Of a stretch of DNA of 33,298 nucleotides, positions 12,425 through 23,434 are shown piece after piece (the first letter of the stretch is position 1; each line of letters begins with the position of its first letter). The position numbers and the translations under genes are program-made. This stretch comes from Apostichopus californicus (Eukaryota; Echinodermata; Holothuroidea; Aspidochirotida; Stichopodidae). Under the pieces are notes generated by a model. The model saw nothing but the letters and a program-made list of their open reading frames with translations, was not told where the DNA came from and ran no database searches. Location: the NCBI GenBank assembly GCA_020650975.1, contig JAIPMN010032921.1, positions 1 through 33,298 of the forward strand, given 5' to 3'.

Positions 12425-14540
12425 TATTTTACCGCCCTTTCAAAAGCATTGTAAAGCGGTACTGTTTATCTATGACCACACGTTCGTATACTTCATAGCC
12501 CCTTGTACCTGTAACGGATCACATAAAACACTAAGAAGTTAATTAACATGTTTTATGATGTATTAGCTTGATGTTACTTCTGCGTCACTGAAATGTCAGA
12601 GCACAAACAAATCTGAGATGTTTCCGCTATTATATAGTTTAGTGGGGGCAAAAAATATTCTTCTCTAAATGTTCCTTTGGAATGAACAGCATTGTTTCAA
12701 ACTAAACTTCCATTCGGTGGGTCTCTTTTAGTGATTTGAACCATCAAGGGTTCTTATTAAAATAAACAATGAGAGATCATTACCGGGAAGAGTAAAGAAC
12801 GTCCAAATGTTAGCATCCAACGACCAGAATGGAGATTTAGTTTGTAGTACCCTTCGCTTGCTCCAAAAGGACCCCATAACACTAAATATTAATGAAAACA
12901 AAGCAGGATTAGGGTAGGTAATCAATATCAACAAACAAACCAGATGATACGAGATAGAACGGAGGTCAATGTTATAATCTTTGTTTGGATCAGGTCAAAC
13001 TTCCATAGATTTAGGTACTGAGGAAAACAAAGTAAACAGTTGAATTCCGTTTAGTATTTTCTAAAAAGGCAACACTTTTAACTGAGTAATTCATACAGTA
13101 TGCTTATCAGACCGGTCGGTGAAACTAATTTGATAGTTTTCCTTGATTGTTTGAGTCCATTAAGTTTCGTCTGAACACAAGACTGATTACTTGAAGATTG
13201 AGATAACGTACAAGAAGAAAGACCAACAGGAGCAATCAGTTTGTCTTAGTGTTTTACTCCAAAGCTAAATGTGTGATACCGACATACTTATATCACACAA
13301 CTATATCTATTAACTGTCTGGTTGCATCCCAACACTAAACTATTTTTATGTAAAATGGTCTAGTTACCATCATTCGAGACTTGAGAAGACTGTTAAAACA
13401 TATTCGCAAATATTCAGCATATGTCTTATAATGTACATGAATTGGATATATGTTTATATCATAAAGCATACACGAATTGTGTACAATGTTCATTTCAAAC
13501 ATTGTATGTGCGTTTGAAATGTAATTTATACCAAACCTTACACGGATCGCTTCAAATATGTTTCATTTTCAGTTACTGAAATTGAGATAGCAGATATCTG
13601 TAAATGTATGTTTTCCAGTAATTTGAATAGAAGTTTTGAGCTAATGTATATTAAAATTCTTTTTCCATATATCTTAAGTTATAAAAACTGAAACGTCGTG
13701 TTTAATCTAACTTCATGTTTCAGATCTATCTCTGATAGTTAAAACATTGCTCATAAACAACTAAAAACAAAAGTTGACGATTGGAAAGCAATCATATAAC
13801 CTGAGCATTTGTCCTTAAAGCGTGAAGGCTGCATACAATTCATGATCCTTTATAGACAGACATCGGTAAATTGATCAGCGCTATGATGTGGAATGTCCAA
13901 ATAAAATCATAAGAAAGCTACATTTTACTTGATTTGTGTTCGCTTTTCCCTTTGTTCACAACCAGTGGTACCGCTTCCTTTATTTTACCGCTAGGAGAAT
14001 TCGTTCACGTTTTTACTCTGTATTATGTTGTTATTTTAGTTTCTTCAATCCATACCGCTAGTGTGCCTATTGCATTTAGTCTAGAACGTCTTCAGTTGTA
14101 ACTTTGGAAGTTTTTGTATCAGATTCAGGGCACCAGCTACGTTTATGGTGGATGTCATTGTATTAAACATGTGTAGCATGGGTGATTTATTCCTCACTCT
14201 CACCAACCAACTACAATCAGACCCCCCCCCCTCCCCCTCCCATATCCTGTTTAAAATTTCCACAACGATTTAATCGGCATTCAAAACACGTCATTATCTT
14301 ATCTTATTTCAGAGAGAGAGAGATATCTTTCTCGTTTATGTTAACATATTCAAGCTCCCCTCACTTTTATACCATGCAGTATCCATTATACTTTAATTTA
14401 CATGATCTAGGCTTTATTTAAGTTTATAATTCTTTTGATATCTTTGCATTGTTTCTGTGCGAAAGTAAATGTACATTTCAGTAAACTTAACTGATTTATT
14501 AAAAACAATTTCCAAAGCACTTTCTCAGCTATGTCACTAA
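12425..14540. other. Ordinary non-coding DNA between the two arrays
   Basis: Composition returns abruptly to normal AT-rich sequence after the array. I see no credible exon, RNA gene or element. A C-rich tract (14222-14241) and a short GA run (14311-14323) are the only marked features. Confidence 0.55.
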
Positions 14541-14549
14541 TTTGTTAAA

Positions 14550-14920
14550 TAGGCGTAGTTAAGGCAGTGTACTGTTGATCTAATGATCACAGGTTCGAGC
14601 CCTGGCCAGATCATTGCGTTGTGTCCGCGGGCAAGGCACTTTATCTCTATTGCCTCTCTTCACCCAGGTGTATAAATGGGGACTTGCGAGGTAACTTGTA
14701 AATATAGTTGCGTGCGCCGGTTTGTGGCTGCACCCTATGGGAAGTCTCCCGGGGGACACGTGGTTGTGGTGCACTGTGGTGCCCCAGGAATGATTGATTG
14801 AATTGCGCACACTTTGGTGTGTAGGTGTGACAAGTTACCAATGACCAAGGCTTAGTTGTCAAAGCGCTACGATCTCGATGTAGCAACGCTATATAAGTGT
14901 ATAATATGTATGTATGTAAA
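14550..14920 (+). mobile_element. tRNA-derived SINE, apparently full length
   Basis: The head looks like a tRNA gene promoter: an A-box-like TAGTTAAGGCAGTG at 14556-14569 and a near-perfect B box, GGTTCGAGCCC, at 14592-14602. The arm around the B box (CAGGTTCGAGCCCTG) is tRNA-like. The body is GC-richer than its surroundings and contains a CACCCAGGTGTATAAATGGG phrase, which I associate with SINE bodies of marine invertebrates (from memory, not searched). The 3' end is AAAGCGCT...CGCTATATAAG followed by a GTAT-rich tail. It would be transcribed by RNA polymerase III and moved by a partner LINE; compare the LINE tail near 30.02 kb. It encodes no protein. I did not identify target-site duplications. 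Confidence 0.85.
14592..14602 (+). promoter_or_regulatory. RNA polymerase III B box of the SINE
   Basis: GGTTCGAGCCC matches the tRNA-type B box consensus GGTTCGANTCC at nearly every position. It lies about 35 bp downstream of the A-box-like sequence, a normal tRNA-like spacing. Confidence 0.8.
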
Positions 14921-14924
14921 TACC

Positions 14925-15565
14925 TTTGTTTATATGTGTGGACATGGTTTTATTCTGGCCGGTTTTAACATTATCTAAACTGTATCTTTAATGTTTATTG
15001 AATTACGAGAAGAAAAGGGAAACAAGTATATGTACAGAAGAAGGCAAGGGAAAATAATCAATCAATAACTAATCAATCAATAATTATGGTTACTTAACCT
15101 TCAACGTTCTTTGATGTCAAGTTGAATATACCATGCATCGATGTATAAGGAGGCAGCAGACAGTACTTAAACCTGATGATTAAAGAAACAGAACATTTGA
15201 CTAACAAAGTGAACGATTAGAGACTCGCTGGTGATTAGACGCTCGATTCGAATGAACTTTAAGATAAATAATCATATAATACGAGATACCAATGTTAATC
15301 TCCATTCCCTACTACACAATGTACCGTCTACACGATGGCTTAGCTTCTTGTTTAATTTATTTCATTAACGACGTGCGGTTTATTTAATTACTCTCCGGTG
15401 ATATACCACATATAATAACCAGCTTAACAATGTTTGCGAGATGATTAAACAATTAATAATAACTAAAACTATGCCCTATTGATTTCTGTTTGACACCTCA
15501 TATTAGTTTGATTGTTATTTTATGTCATGTGGTACTTGGAGAATGGGGAGATCACCATACTCATC
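14925..15565. other. Non-coding DNA before array II
   Basis: AT-rich unique sequence with no exon or element that I can support. Around 15057-15085 AATCAATCAATAA-type repeats occur. Array II starts abruptly after 15560. Confidence 0.5.
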
Positions 15566-15569
15566 ATCT

Positions 15570-15633
15570 TAATCGACCCATTCACCATCACCACCACCAT
15601 CACCACCATTACCACCATCACCATAATCACCAC

Positions 15634-15675
<42 letters not shown>

Positions 15676-17820
15676 TATCATCATTATCATCACTATCGTC
15701 ACTATCACCATCATCATTGTCGCTAATCTGGTCATTTGTGTGACCACCATAACCATCATCACCACTTTTACCATCACAATGTCATTCACCATCATCACGT
15801 ACCACCATTGTCGTCATTAGTACCACCATATGAAACCACGATCATCATCACATGCATCTTGATCATTAACATCATCATCATCACCATCATCATCACCATC
15901 ATCTTCATCACCATATGATTCCACGATCATCATCATGACAATCGCCATCACCATAACAACCACCATCATCACCACCACCACCATCAATATATCGACACCA
16001 TCATCATCACCATCATCATCAACATCATCATCAACACCATCATCAACACCATCACAATCATCATCATCACCATCACCACCAACATAACTACCACCACCAC
16101 CATCACCATCAACATTAACATCATCACCACCATCACCATCATCATGATCACCATCCTCACCATCATCACTATCATCATCGCCATCACCATCACCATCACC
16201 ATTACCATCACCATCCCCATCACCATCACAATCATCATCATTACCACATTGATCTTCATCATCATCACCAGCATCACCACCATCACCACCATCATTATCA
16301 TCATCACCAGCATCATAATGATCACCAGCATCATCATATGATCCAACCATCACCATCACGAACACCATAACGACCACCACCACATCCACCACCACATCAT
16401 CATCATCACCATATTATTCCAAGATCATCACAATCACAACCGCCATCATCAGCACTACCCCCACCATCAATATCACTATCAACACTATCATCAACACCAT
16501 CATCCCCACCATCACAATCATCAACACCATATTGATCACCATCATTACCAACATAACTACCACCATCATCACCATCAACATTAACATCATCACCATCATC
16601 ATCACCATCATCATCATAACCATCCTAATCATCATCATCATCACAATCATCACCATTATCTCCATCATCACTATCACCATCACCACAATCATCGTCATTC
16701 ACCATCATCGCATTACCACAATCACAATCACCATCACCTCCACCATCATTATCACCATCGCCATTGTGGTAATTTTTGTGACCACCATAACCATAATAAA
16801 ACATTTTACCATCATGATAACCAGCACCACCCTCGCCGTCAGCATCATCATCACCATATGATCCTAAAATCATCATTATATGCATAATTATCCAAAATAT
16901 TATCACCATCATCATCATATGATTCCACTGTCGATTATTAACATCACCATCACCACCAACATCACCACAAACATTACCATCATTACCGTCACCATCATCA
17001 CCATCATCATTACCATCATCATCATCATCATTATGATCACCATCACCATCATCACCATTATCGCCATCACCACTATCACAATCACCATGACCACCATTAT
17101 CATCATCATCACCATCGCTGTTATGGTCATTTGTGTGACCGCCATATCCATTATCACCATTTTACCTGCATTATCCCCGGCACCACCATCACCATATGAT
17201 TCCACGATCATCACGATTATTAACATCACCATCACCGCCAACATCACCATCACCATCATCATCACCATCATAACCATCATTGACACCACCATCATCATCA
17301 TTAACGCCATCGCCATCAGCATCATCATCACCATCACCGTCATTATCACCACCATCACCATCACCACCGTCATCACCATCGTTATCACCATCATTATCAC
17401 CTGTATCATTACCATCACCATCATCACCATCGCTATCGCCATTACCATCATCATCATTACCATTACCATCACCATATGCATCTGATCATTAACATCATTA
17501 TCACCTTTATCGTCATCGTAGGGATCATCAATATCATCATCATCACCAGTATCACAATATGATCCCACAATCTTCACCATGGTAAGCATCATGATTATTA
17601 ACATAATCATCACCACCAACTCCATCATCGTCACCACCATCATCATCCCCTCCATCGTCATCACCATTATCACCAACATCACCATCATCATCACCACCAT
17701 CATCATCAACACTATCAACATTATGAGACCATCATCACCACTTTTATGGTATCATATTTCCATCTTTAATACAATATTCATTACAATCACCATTCCCATC
17801 ATCATCACCACTGTGTCCCT
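15570..17820 (+). repeat. (CAT/CAC)n-type trinucleotide array II with recurring punctuation phrases
   Basis: About 2.25 kb of CAT/CAC/ATC/ACC triplets with the same strand bias as array I. A pure CAT run lies near 15630-15675. Two non-triplet phrases recur. The first is GTCATTTGTGTGACC followed by CCATAACCAT and TTTTACC, at about 15731, 16769 (damaged) and 17126. The second is CATATGATYCCACGATCATC, usually followed by a TTAACATCA phrase, near 15826, 15912, 16336, 16856, 16917, 17195, 17472 and 17556. This shows an older higher-order unit behind the triplet expansion. Open frames across it are artefacts. Confidence 0.95.
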
Positions 17821-17824
17821 TTTG

Positions 17825-18680
17825 GTTTCCTTTTTTCTTTATCTATTTCTTCCATTGCCTTATCTTTTCTTTCGTCTTTATTCATTACTTTCCAAAAAGG
17901 AAAAGAAATCAAAAAATTTAAAACATATTCTACTTCAAAAAACTTCACACATCACGAAGGCCTAGCAACGATTTAAAACCAGACAGCGTCTAGACGTATC
18001 CATAACAACCCCGAGGTACTTGTTTGTCAGTAAATTCCAGGTGTTTGTATTAAGGACGCGCTGTCTCTGATATTGAACACAACTTCTTTCATTGCATTGT
18101 TCAAGTATTTGATTGACAGTTGTTAAACAAAAGAAAATGTTAAACTATTGAAAGAGTCAGGAAGATTACTGTACATCTTAAGCAAGAAAAAAAATGATGA
18201 AATAAGTTCAACAGACTTCAACAGGAGAAAATATTGTGTACTGTCTGAGTAAAAAAGAGAAGAAATGGTTAACGTAGAGATGTATGATATAAATGTGTTT
18301 TATTGGGTATATATGACATGGCTAATTTCTGCAACTGGAAATTTGGTGACAACACAATGTAGAGTATATATAGAGGAAGTTAAGGCCTTGTAGGTTTGGG
18401 AGGGGAGTGTGTGTGTGTGTGTCTGTGTGTGTGGATGGATGGAGGGGGGGTGGTGAGCAGAATACTGCACTGTTTGAATGCATCTACAGTAAAATCTTCT
18501 GAAATATCAAGCTAAAAACAGATATACTGTGTATGTTTCTACTGGAATGTTCTGCGAACAATGAGAATACAAGAGAAAAATATAATCGTGATTTTGATAT
18601 TATTTAAATATAGACTGTTTTATTGGTCTCTACTGTCTCTACTGTGTGGGGATTGACTTTAATGTTATGTGAGTTAATAA
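17825..18680. other. Non-coding DNA between array II and the TIR element
   Basis: T/C-rich just after the array, then AT-rich. A GT microsatellite with a G-rich flank lies at 18409-18455. A 34-codon open stretch on the minus strand (17962-18066) follows an AG, but lacks a good polypyrimidine tract and is not called. Confidence 0.5.
18409..18455 (+). repeat. (GT)n microsatellite with adjoining GGAT/G-rich tract
   Basis: Alternating GT with one CT interruption, then GGATGGATGGA and a seven-base G run. Simple sequence only. Confidence 0.9.
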
Positions 18681-18681
18681 T

Positions 18682-18716
18682 ATATGGTCATTTTCACAAT
18701 CAGTGGTGTAACTTTT
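18682..18716 (+). repeat. Left terminal inverted repeat of the 4.75-kb element
   Basis: The 35 bp begin ATATGGTCATTTTCAC and end GGTGTAACTTTT. They match the reverse complement of 23397-23431 with a single difference (C versus A at the eighth base). The outermost three or four bases could belong to a target-site duplication. Confidence 0.9.
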
Positions 18717-19055
18717 AATTTTGGCACTTATTGCTTTGTAACTCAGTGACAAATACTAGAATTCTTAGATTTTTTTGCCATTTGACCATCCTAAGTAAAG
18801 TCTACCTTGGGTAGCTTAACGAACTTTCTCGATTTCTTCAGGTGGATTTGGTGGCTATAAATATGCTTAAAATATGCTAGTTCAGCTGTACACTTTCAAC
18901 TACACTGTTTTTGTCAGAGCCTGTACTTTTTGGTGGAAGGTATTTTCCAGTTCTTATTTGGTTGATATTATGGACAAGTGTCCAAGCTAAAATGCAATTG
19001 TGTTCCCCAGGTTTCCTTCCTTTCCGTCTCCAAGGACCGGTGGCTAGATTTTGTC

Positions 19056-20031
19056 GTTTCGGAGGTGACATTTTCCGTTAACAATTGGTACCTAAATTTG
19101 ACTGCAACTAAGTTCTAGTTAAGCAGTGTAAATTTTGTTAAGTAAGGTTGCATTATTACAATAACTAATGTGTCTAATTTCTGGGCCCTAAAATATTTTT
19201 CATTTGGAATTCTTAAAAAAATTGCGTAAATTTCAAATTTAATGTTAACTTTTCCGTTAACTTTTCCGTCACCTCCGAAACAAAGCATTCTTCAGCCCAA
19301 GTTTTATATAAACAATAGTATAGCTATATTGAACTTATTAAAATATACCTCACCCCCTAACGTAATATTTGAGTAAAAGTTGTGACAACTTAACCTGTCG
19401 TTTTAATTTCTGGGAGATTCTTAACTTTCCGTTAACATGCGTCACCTCCGAACCACCTTGTAACCTCCGAAACAGGAAAGTTGTAATATGTGATCTCTAC
19501 TTATCCAATAAACATCTTCCTTGGCTAAAAATCATATTACAGTAGTTCTGTACAGGTGTAGCAACCAGTATGATAATATCTTTTAAAAGGTCCTTTATTA
19601 ATTATGTTAAATTTGAGTTAAACTGTAAATTAATGTTTCGGAGGTAACACAATATTGTTAACACTACATTTTTTACATTTCTGCTGTTTTTGTACCATCA
19701 TTTGCTAATGGATGACTTCATCTCCCTTAGAAAACACTGTAACAAACTAAAGAAAGTATTAATGAAACTCTTACATGCACAGTTGATGAATAAATCACAA
19801 ATATGTGTTTTTTGGCCACTTTTTCCCCTTTCTGGACAAGAGATAGCGTACCATTGCTTACATTAGTGCTATTGATATACTGGAATGAAATGATTGATTA
19901 GTAAAGAAGTTCTGTCCATAAGAGATCACAATCACCAAACATGCAGTTTTTAAAACTTTATTAACATGGGACAAATTTATCAGATATTAGCTTAATCTGC
20001 CTGTGGTCTTTGCTGTTGTTTCGGAGGTGAC
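19056..20031. repeat. Left cluster of six copies of a 14-bp motif
   Basis: GTCACCTCCGAAAC or its complement occurs at 19056-19069 (complement), 19268-19281, 19441-19454 (ends AACC), 19460-19473 (starts GTAACC), 19635-19648 (complement, one change) and 20018-20031 (complement). The palindrome GTTAAC lies within about 15 bp of several copies. A 14-mer repeated this often in AT-rich DNA is far beyond chance. The likely role is protein binding, for example by a transposase; this is an inference. Confidence 0.85.
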
Positions 20032-20896
20032 ATTGATTGTTTACATGTAATATACTGAACTCTCCCTTTGTTCGAGCATATTTCTGAAATATTCTGCTAG
20101 TGCATACATTTGTGCTACAGTTGTACATTACCTTCTGTGAGTTCTACAGTGCTGTTGAGTACATGTTCACAGGTTTAATTTTGCACCATGTTGACCTGTA
20201 CCAGTATACACATTAATTTGCATGATTCCCACAATTACCACGAGGGCTCTACTATTTGGTCCAGGTAAATATCCTACAAAAGTTCAGAATATTTGTTTAC
20301 AAAATGTAGACCTGCTTCTGTATCATTTGCAGCAAAAAGAAAGTATCTTATTGCTTCTTTAATGAGCTGTTGTTATCACTGCAAATTGTCTGAAAAGAGA
20401 TTTCCCAAAAATACAAACAATTTGAAATGTTCAGGGAATTCCCCTCCCTTTTCTTAAAGGGTGTGAAGACTGGCGCAAAAAGAAACGTCTAATGCCGGTA
20501 ATCTGACCAAGTTTCAATGAGGTGTAACAGAAGTGTTAGACACCACCATCGATCACAGAAAATACACACACAGCTTGCCACTGTCGGTAATTAGACACTA
20601 GTGTACAGTCAGTACATACAGCTGTGAACAATACCCACAGCACAGTGTACAAACGATACAGCGATGAACATCTCAGGTCCAGCTAAAGATAACAAGGTAT
20701 CACGTTTCATTACTGTCTGCATTTTGTAGCGACACGAACAAAACGTCACTTGCAAGCAACAGAAAGTTAACTTTTTCAGATGGCCCCACGCGGTTTGGGG
20801 CGAGTCTTCAATGCCTTTAACAACCAATTACAAACAACTTCCTTTATAGAGTGAACACTCATTTAACTCTAGATTGTTGCTCCAGATGGTCTCTTA

Positions 20897-21971
20897 GGCC
20901 TTGTTCATATTTAAGAATGCAACCTGGGCGATTATTGATATTAAGTCCGCGAGGAGGATCAACTAGTTAAGAACAAGACGCATTCACATTTCAGAACGAG
21001 TAAGTTTCGTCTGCTTGCGGGATTAATATACTGCGCAGGCGTGAAAAGGGTCATATCAGCTGTTTACATTCCCCTTGTGCTTTGCCATTGTCTTATGTGC
21101 TGTACTAGTACGTACTACTCAGTACACCACTGCACGGCAACATACAATCATCGCGCATAAACAGTAAACTGTATTCAAACCACTCTGTACTGGCATTACC
21201 ATAACATGTTAACCCAGATTTGAATTTCTTCCAAACGATTCAAGTGGATGAGCGAACGATCTTGCTAGTCAGTTTTTACTGCTTGATGTCGCATTTGAGG
21301 CTAATCCAACATCGAAGGCATTTAATGTTAGGTATAAAGACCTAGTAAGGTCTACTGTATCTGCATACAGTAGGCTAGTACAACTTCATTATAGGCCAGG
21401 CCAGACGTCATGGTTTTAGCCTTTTACTAACTTCCGTAGCAATCAAACCCAAAATCATCCGTTTTGAAATAACCATACAATTACAGAGTTTGACCTCTTC
21501 AAAAGTCTGTCAGTACGGCATACAATAAATTTAAGGTTATTACAGTAGATTTAAGTGGACTATCGTTCAGTTTGTTTTCGTCTCACAACGGTTACCGCGT
21601 CTTTTCTGCAGTGTTGGTCAAATCGGTTCAAAGAAAATGAAATGGGTTCACGAATAGCATCGTTTGGTAGTGTTTCTGTTAAGAAGGGCAAAGCTCTGAC
21701 AAACACATGTACGTACTACCTGCCCAATGGCAACTTCATATATTGGATATTTCATAACTTAACCGGAAATATCGGGTTACCATTAAGTCCGCGACCATTC
21801 ACATTACATTTATTAAGAATGCAAGAGCGATTGAATGAAATCCCAGAAAGGAGGATAAATTCTTAAGACTGCACGCGCACTTGAAGTATGAGTAAAGGAG
21901 TGTTAACATTAAGGGAATCAATTGCCCTTGCGGACTTGAAGTACGGCGCATTCTTAAAGGTGAACAAGGCC
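20897..21971. mobile_element. Nested TIR element of about 1.08 kb
   Basis: The left end begins GGCCTTGTTCATATTTAAG and the right end, on the other strand, begins GGCCTTGTTCACCTTTAAG; both continue with AATGC. That is 22 of 24 matching, and a further AAGTCCGCxAGG block is shared about 35 bp further in. It lies within the motif-free centre of the 4.75-kb element, which dates its insertion as later. It contains an open frame of 103 codons (21555-21866) that I do not believe is a transposase. Size and structure fit a non-autonomous MITE-like element. Target-site duplication not identified. Confidence 0.65.
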
Positions 21972-22488
21972 ATAGTAGCCAAGCTGCTGTTAAATGTTTT
22001 TAGCCCATCATTTATGCAGTTTTAGACAAGTGTGAACCTAACTTTTCAGTAAAATTTTGATAGACTGTGGTTATTTCATGTTAATGATGTGTTTTTTTCC
22101 AGAATATTAGACTGAATGTCCTCTTCAAGTTTGTAAAAGGTTACAGGAATGTGACAGTAAGTTTCACTGACAAAAGTGTAACAACATAAATTATACTGTA
22201 ACTAGCAGTCAGAATGGCTAATGGCTACGCAATGTTAATCATTTCTTTGTGGTATAATATTTCATATGCAATTAGCCAAAACAGTGTGAATTTAACCAAA
22301 TGATTTTGAACGGATACAGTATTGTCTCCAAGTTATCATGAATGTCAGCAAAAGCATTCATAGTCCTAGTATCATGAATGTCATTAAAATATGATCAACA
22401 TATCCTTCTAATGTTTTTCATACTTTCCAAGTCAAGTTCTATGTGTATTAGCATGAATCAAGCCTTATGGGTTGTGTAAACGTTTAGC

Positions 22489-22900
22489 GTCACCTCCGAA
22501 ACAAAAGAGACTGAAGGTATATCCAATATGTTGTATGTGAGATAATCATTTGCAATATGAGTGCTACAGTTAGAGACTTCAACCCAATGTTTATAATTGC
22601 TTTTTAATGCCCACATTTGCTTTACCTGACATTTACCTATGTTTTATAACATAAACCTATTGTATTCTGTGTTCTGTATTCATTCACTTGTTTCACTAGT
22701 TGTACAGGTAGTTGACGTACATTCTCTGCTACTTGGCATAAATATTTTTATTTAAATAAGTGTTTGATTAAAGATGTTATGAATACACATTGAGATTAAG
22801 TGTTAATTCTTTGTTATTAGCAAAAAAGCCTTTACAACAACTTGTAAACATTTTTGTCACCTCCGAAACACACGTAAAATGTTAACGTCACCTCCGAAAC
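22489..22900 (+). repeat. Right cluster of three copies of the 14-bp motif
   Basis: Perfect GTCACCTCCGAAAC at 22489-22502, 22856-22869 and 22887-22900, all in the same orientation. The last is directly preceded by GTTAAC. Together with the left cluster they bracket a motif-free centre of about 2.4 kb that includes the nested element. Confidence 0.85.
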
Positions 22901-23396
22901 GCATAAGTGGGAAAATTCCAACTTATGCAGAACTGCATGGTTTTTTGGGCAACTTGGATTCGATATTAGCCCTCTGTGAGGAGACATTATTTAGGGTGTT
23001 TGACTTGGCCTTATCTTTTTTTAATAGTTTAAAGTTAAAATTAAGAAAAACAATCCTTGATTTCCAATAATTTTTTAGTTAACATGGAAATATCTGCAAT
23101 AGTATTAAAAACTTTCTGCCAAATCTTTTTCATTTTTAAGTAACATATCATGATAAGCATTTTAAAGTTTACTTGAATCAGAGTACTGTTTTAACACTGT
23201 GTAAATATGGTTGCTTAAAAATATATCTTTTTGCTTAAAGTTCCCTAGAGTCATACATTCACCGAAAAATTACACCCATAAACGTATATGTTTAAGCTCC
23301 GAAAAGTTGAAGTTCCAAAAATTTGAACCCTTTATCATGTGATGTTAGTAAAAATGTCAATATATATTGTGTTTGAAATTTTGGCCCTCGGTGTAC

Positions 23397-23431
23397 AAAA
23401 GTTACACCACTGATTGTGAAAATTACCATAT
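23397..23431 (-). repeat. Right terminal inverted repeat of the 4.75-kb element
   Basis: Read on the minus strand this is the partner of 18682-18716, 34/35 identical. Similarity stops sharply inward of the CTTTT, as expected for a TIR and not for a long palindrome. Confidence 0.9.
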
Positions 23432-23434
23432 GCA

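Larger units (their letters stand above)
18682..23431. mobile_element. Large TIR element of about 4.75 kb, probably a non-autonomous DNA transposon
   Basis: The two ends are inverted copies of a 35-bp sequence, 34/35 identical, with the shared core CACAATCAGTGGTGTAAC. Inside, nine copies of a 14-bp motif (GTCACCTCCGAAAC) are confined to 19056-20031 and 22489-22900, in both orientations. That arrangement resembles the subterminal transposase-binding repeats of several cut-and-paste families. No transposase of normal size is present; the open frames are 103 codons or shorter. A second TIR element is nested inside. Flanking bases read ATAT on both sides, but because the outer TIR bases are themselves ATAT the target-site duplication (TA, ATAT or other) cannot be fixed. 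I do not recognise the superfamily. Confidence 0.75.

Noticed and set aside
9592..12425. Many open frames of 60-242 codons in array I (poly-Ile/Thr, poly-His, poly-Met/Val, poly-Asp)
   Set aside because: They exist in several overlapping frames on both strands only because CAT/CAC triplets contain no stop codons. There is no normal amino-acid composition, start context or splice evidence.
14550..14625. Possible functional tRNA gene
   Set aside because: The A and B boxes are present but no full cloverleaf can be drawn and a SINE body follows directly, so it is a SINE head.
15490..17965. Similar open frames in array II, up to 268 codons
   Set aside because: Same composition artefact as in array I.
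17962..18066. Minus-strand open stretch after an AG, considered as a terminal exon of the gene
   Set aside because: Poor polypyrimidine tract, no similarity to the gene's modules, and 6 kb plus a transposon separate it from the last exon.
21555..21866. 103-codon open frame in the nested element, considered as a transposase relic
   Set aside because: No DDE-type or zinc-finger pattern is visible, and a frame this long can occur by chance in the locally GC-richer DNA.
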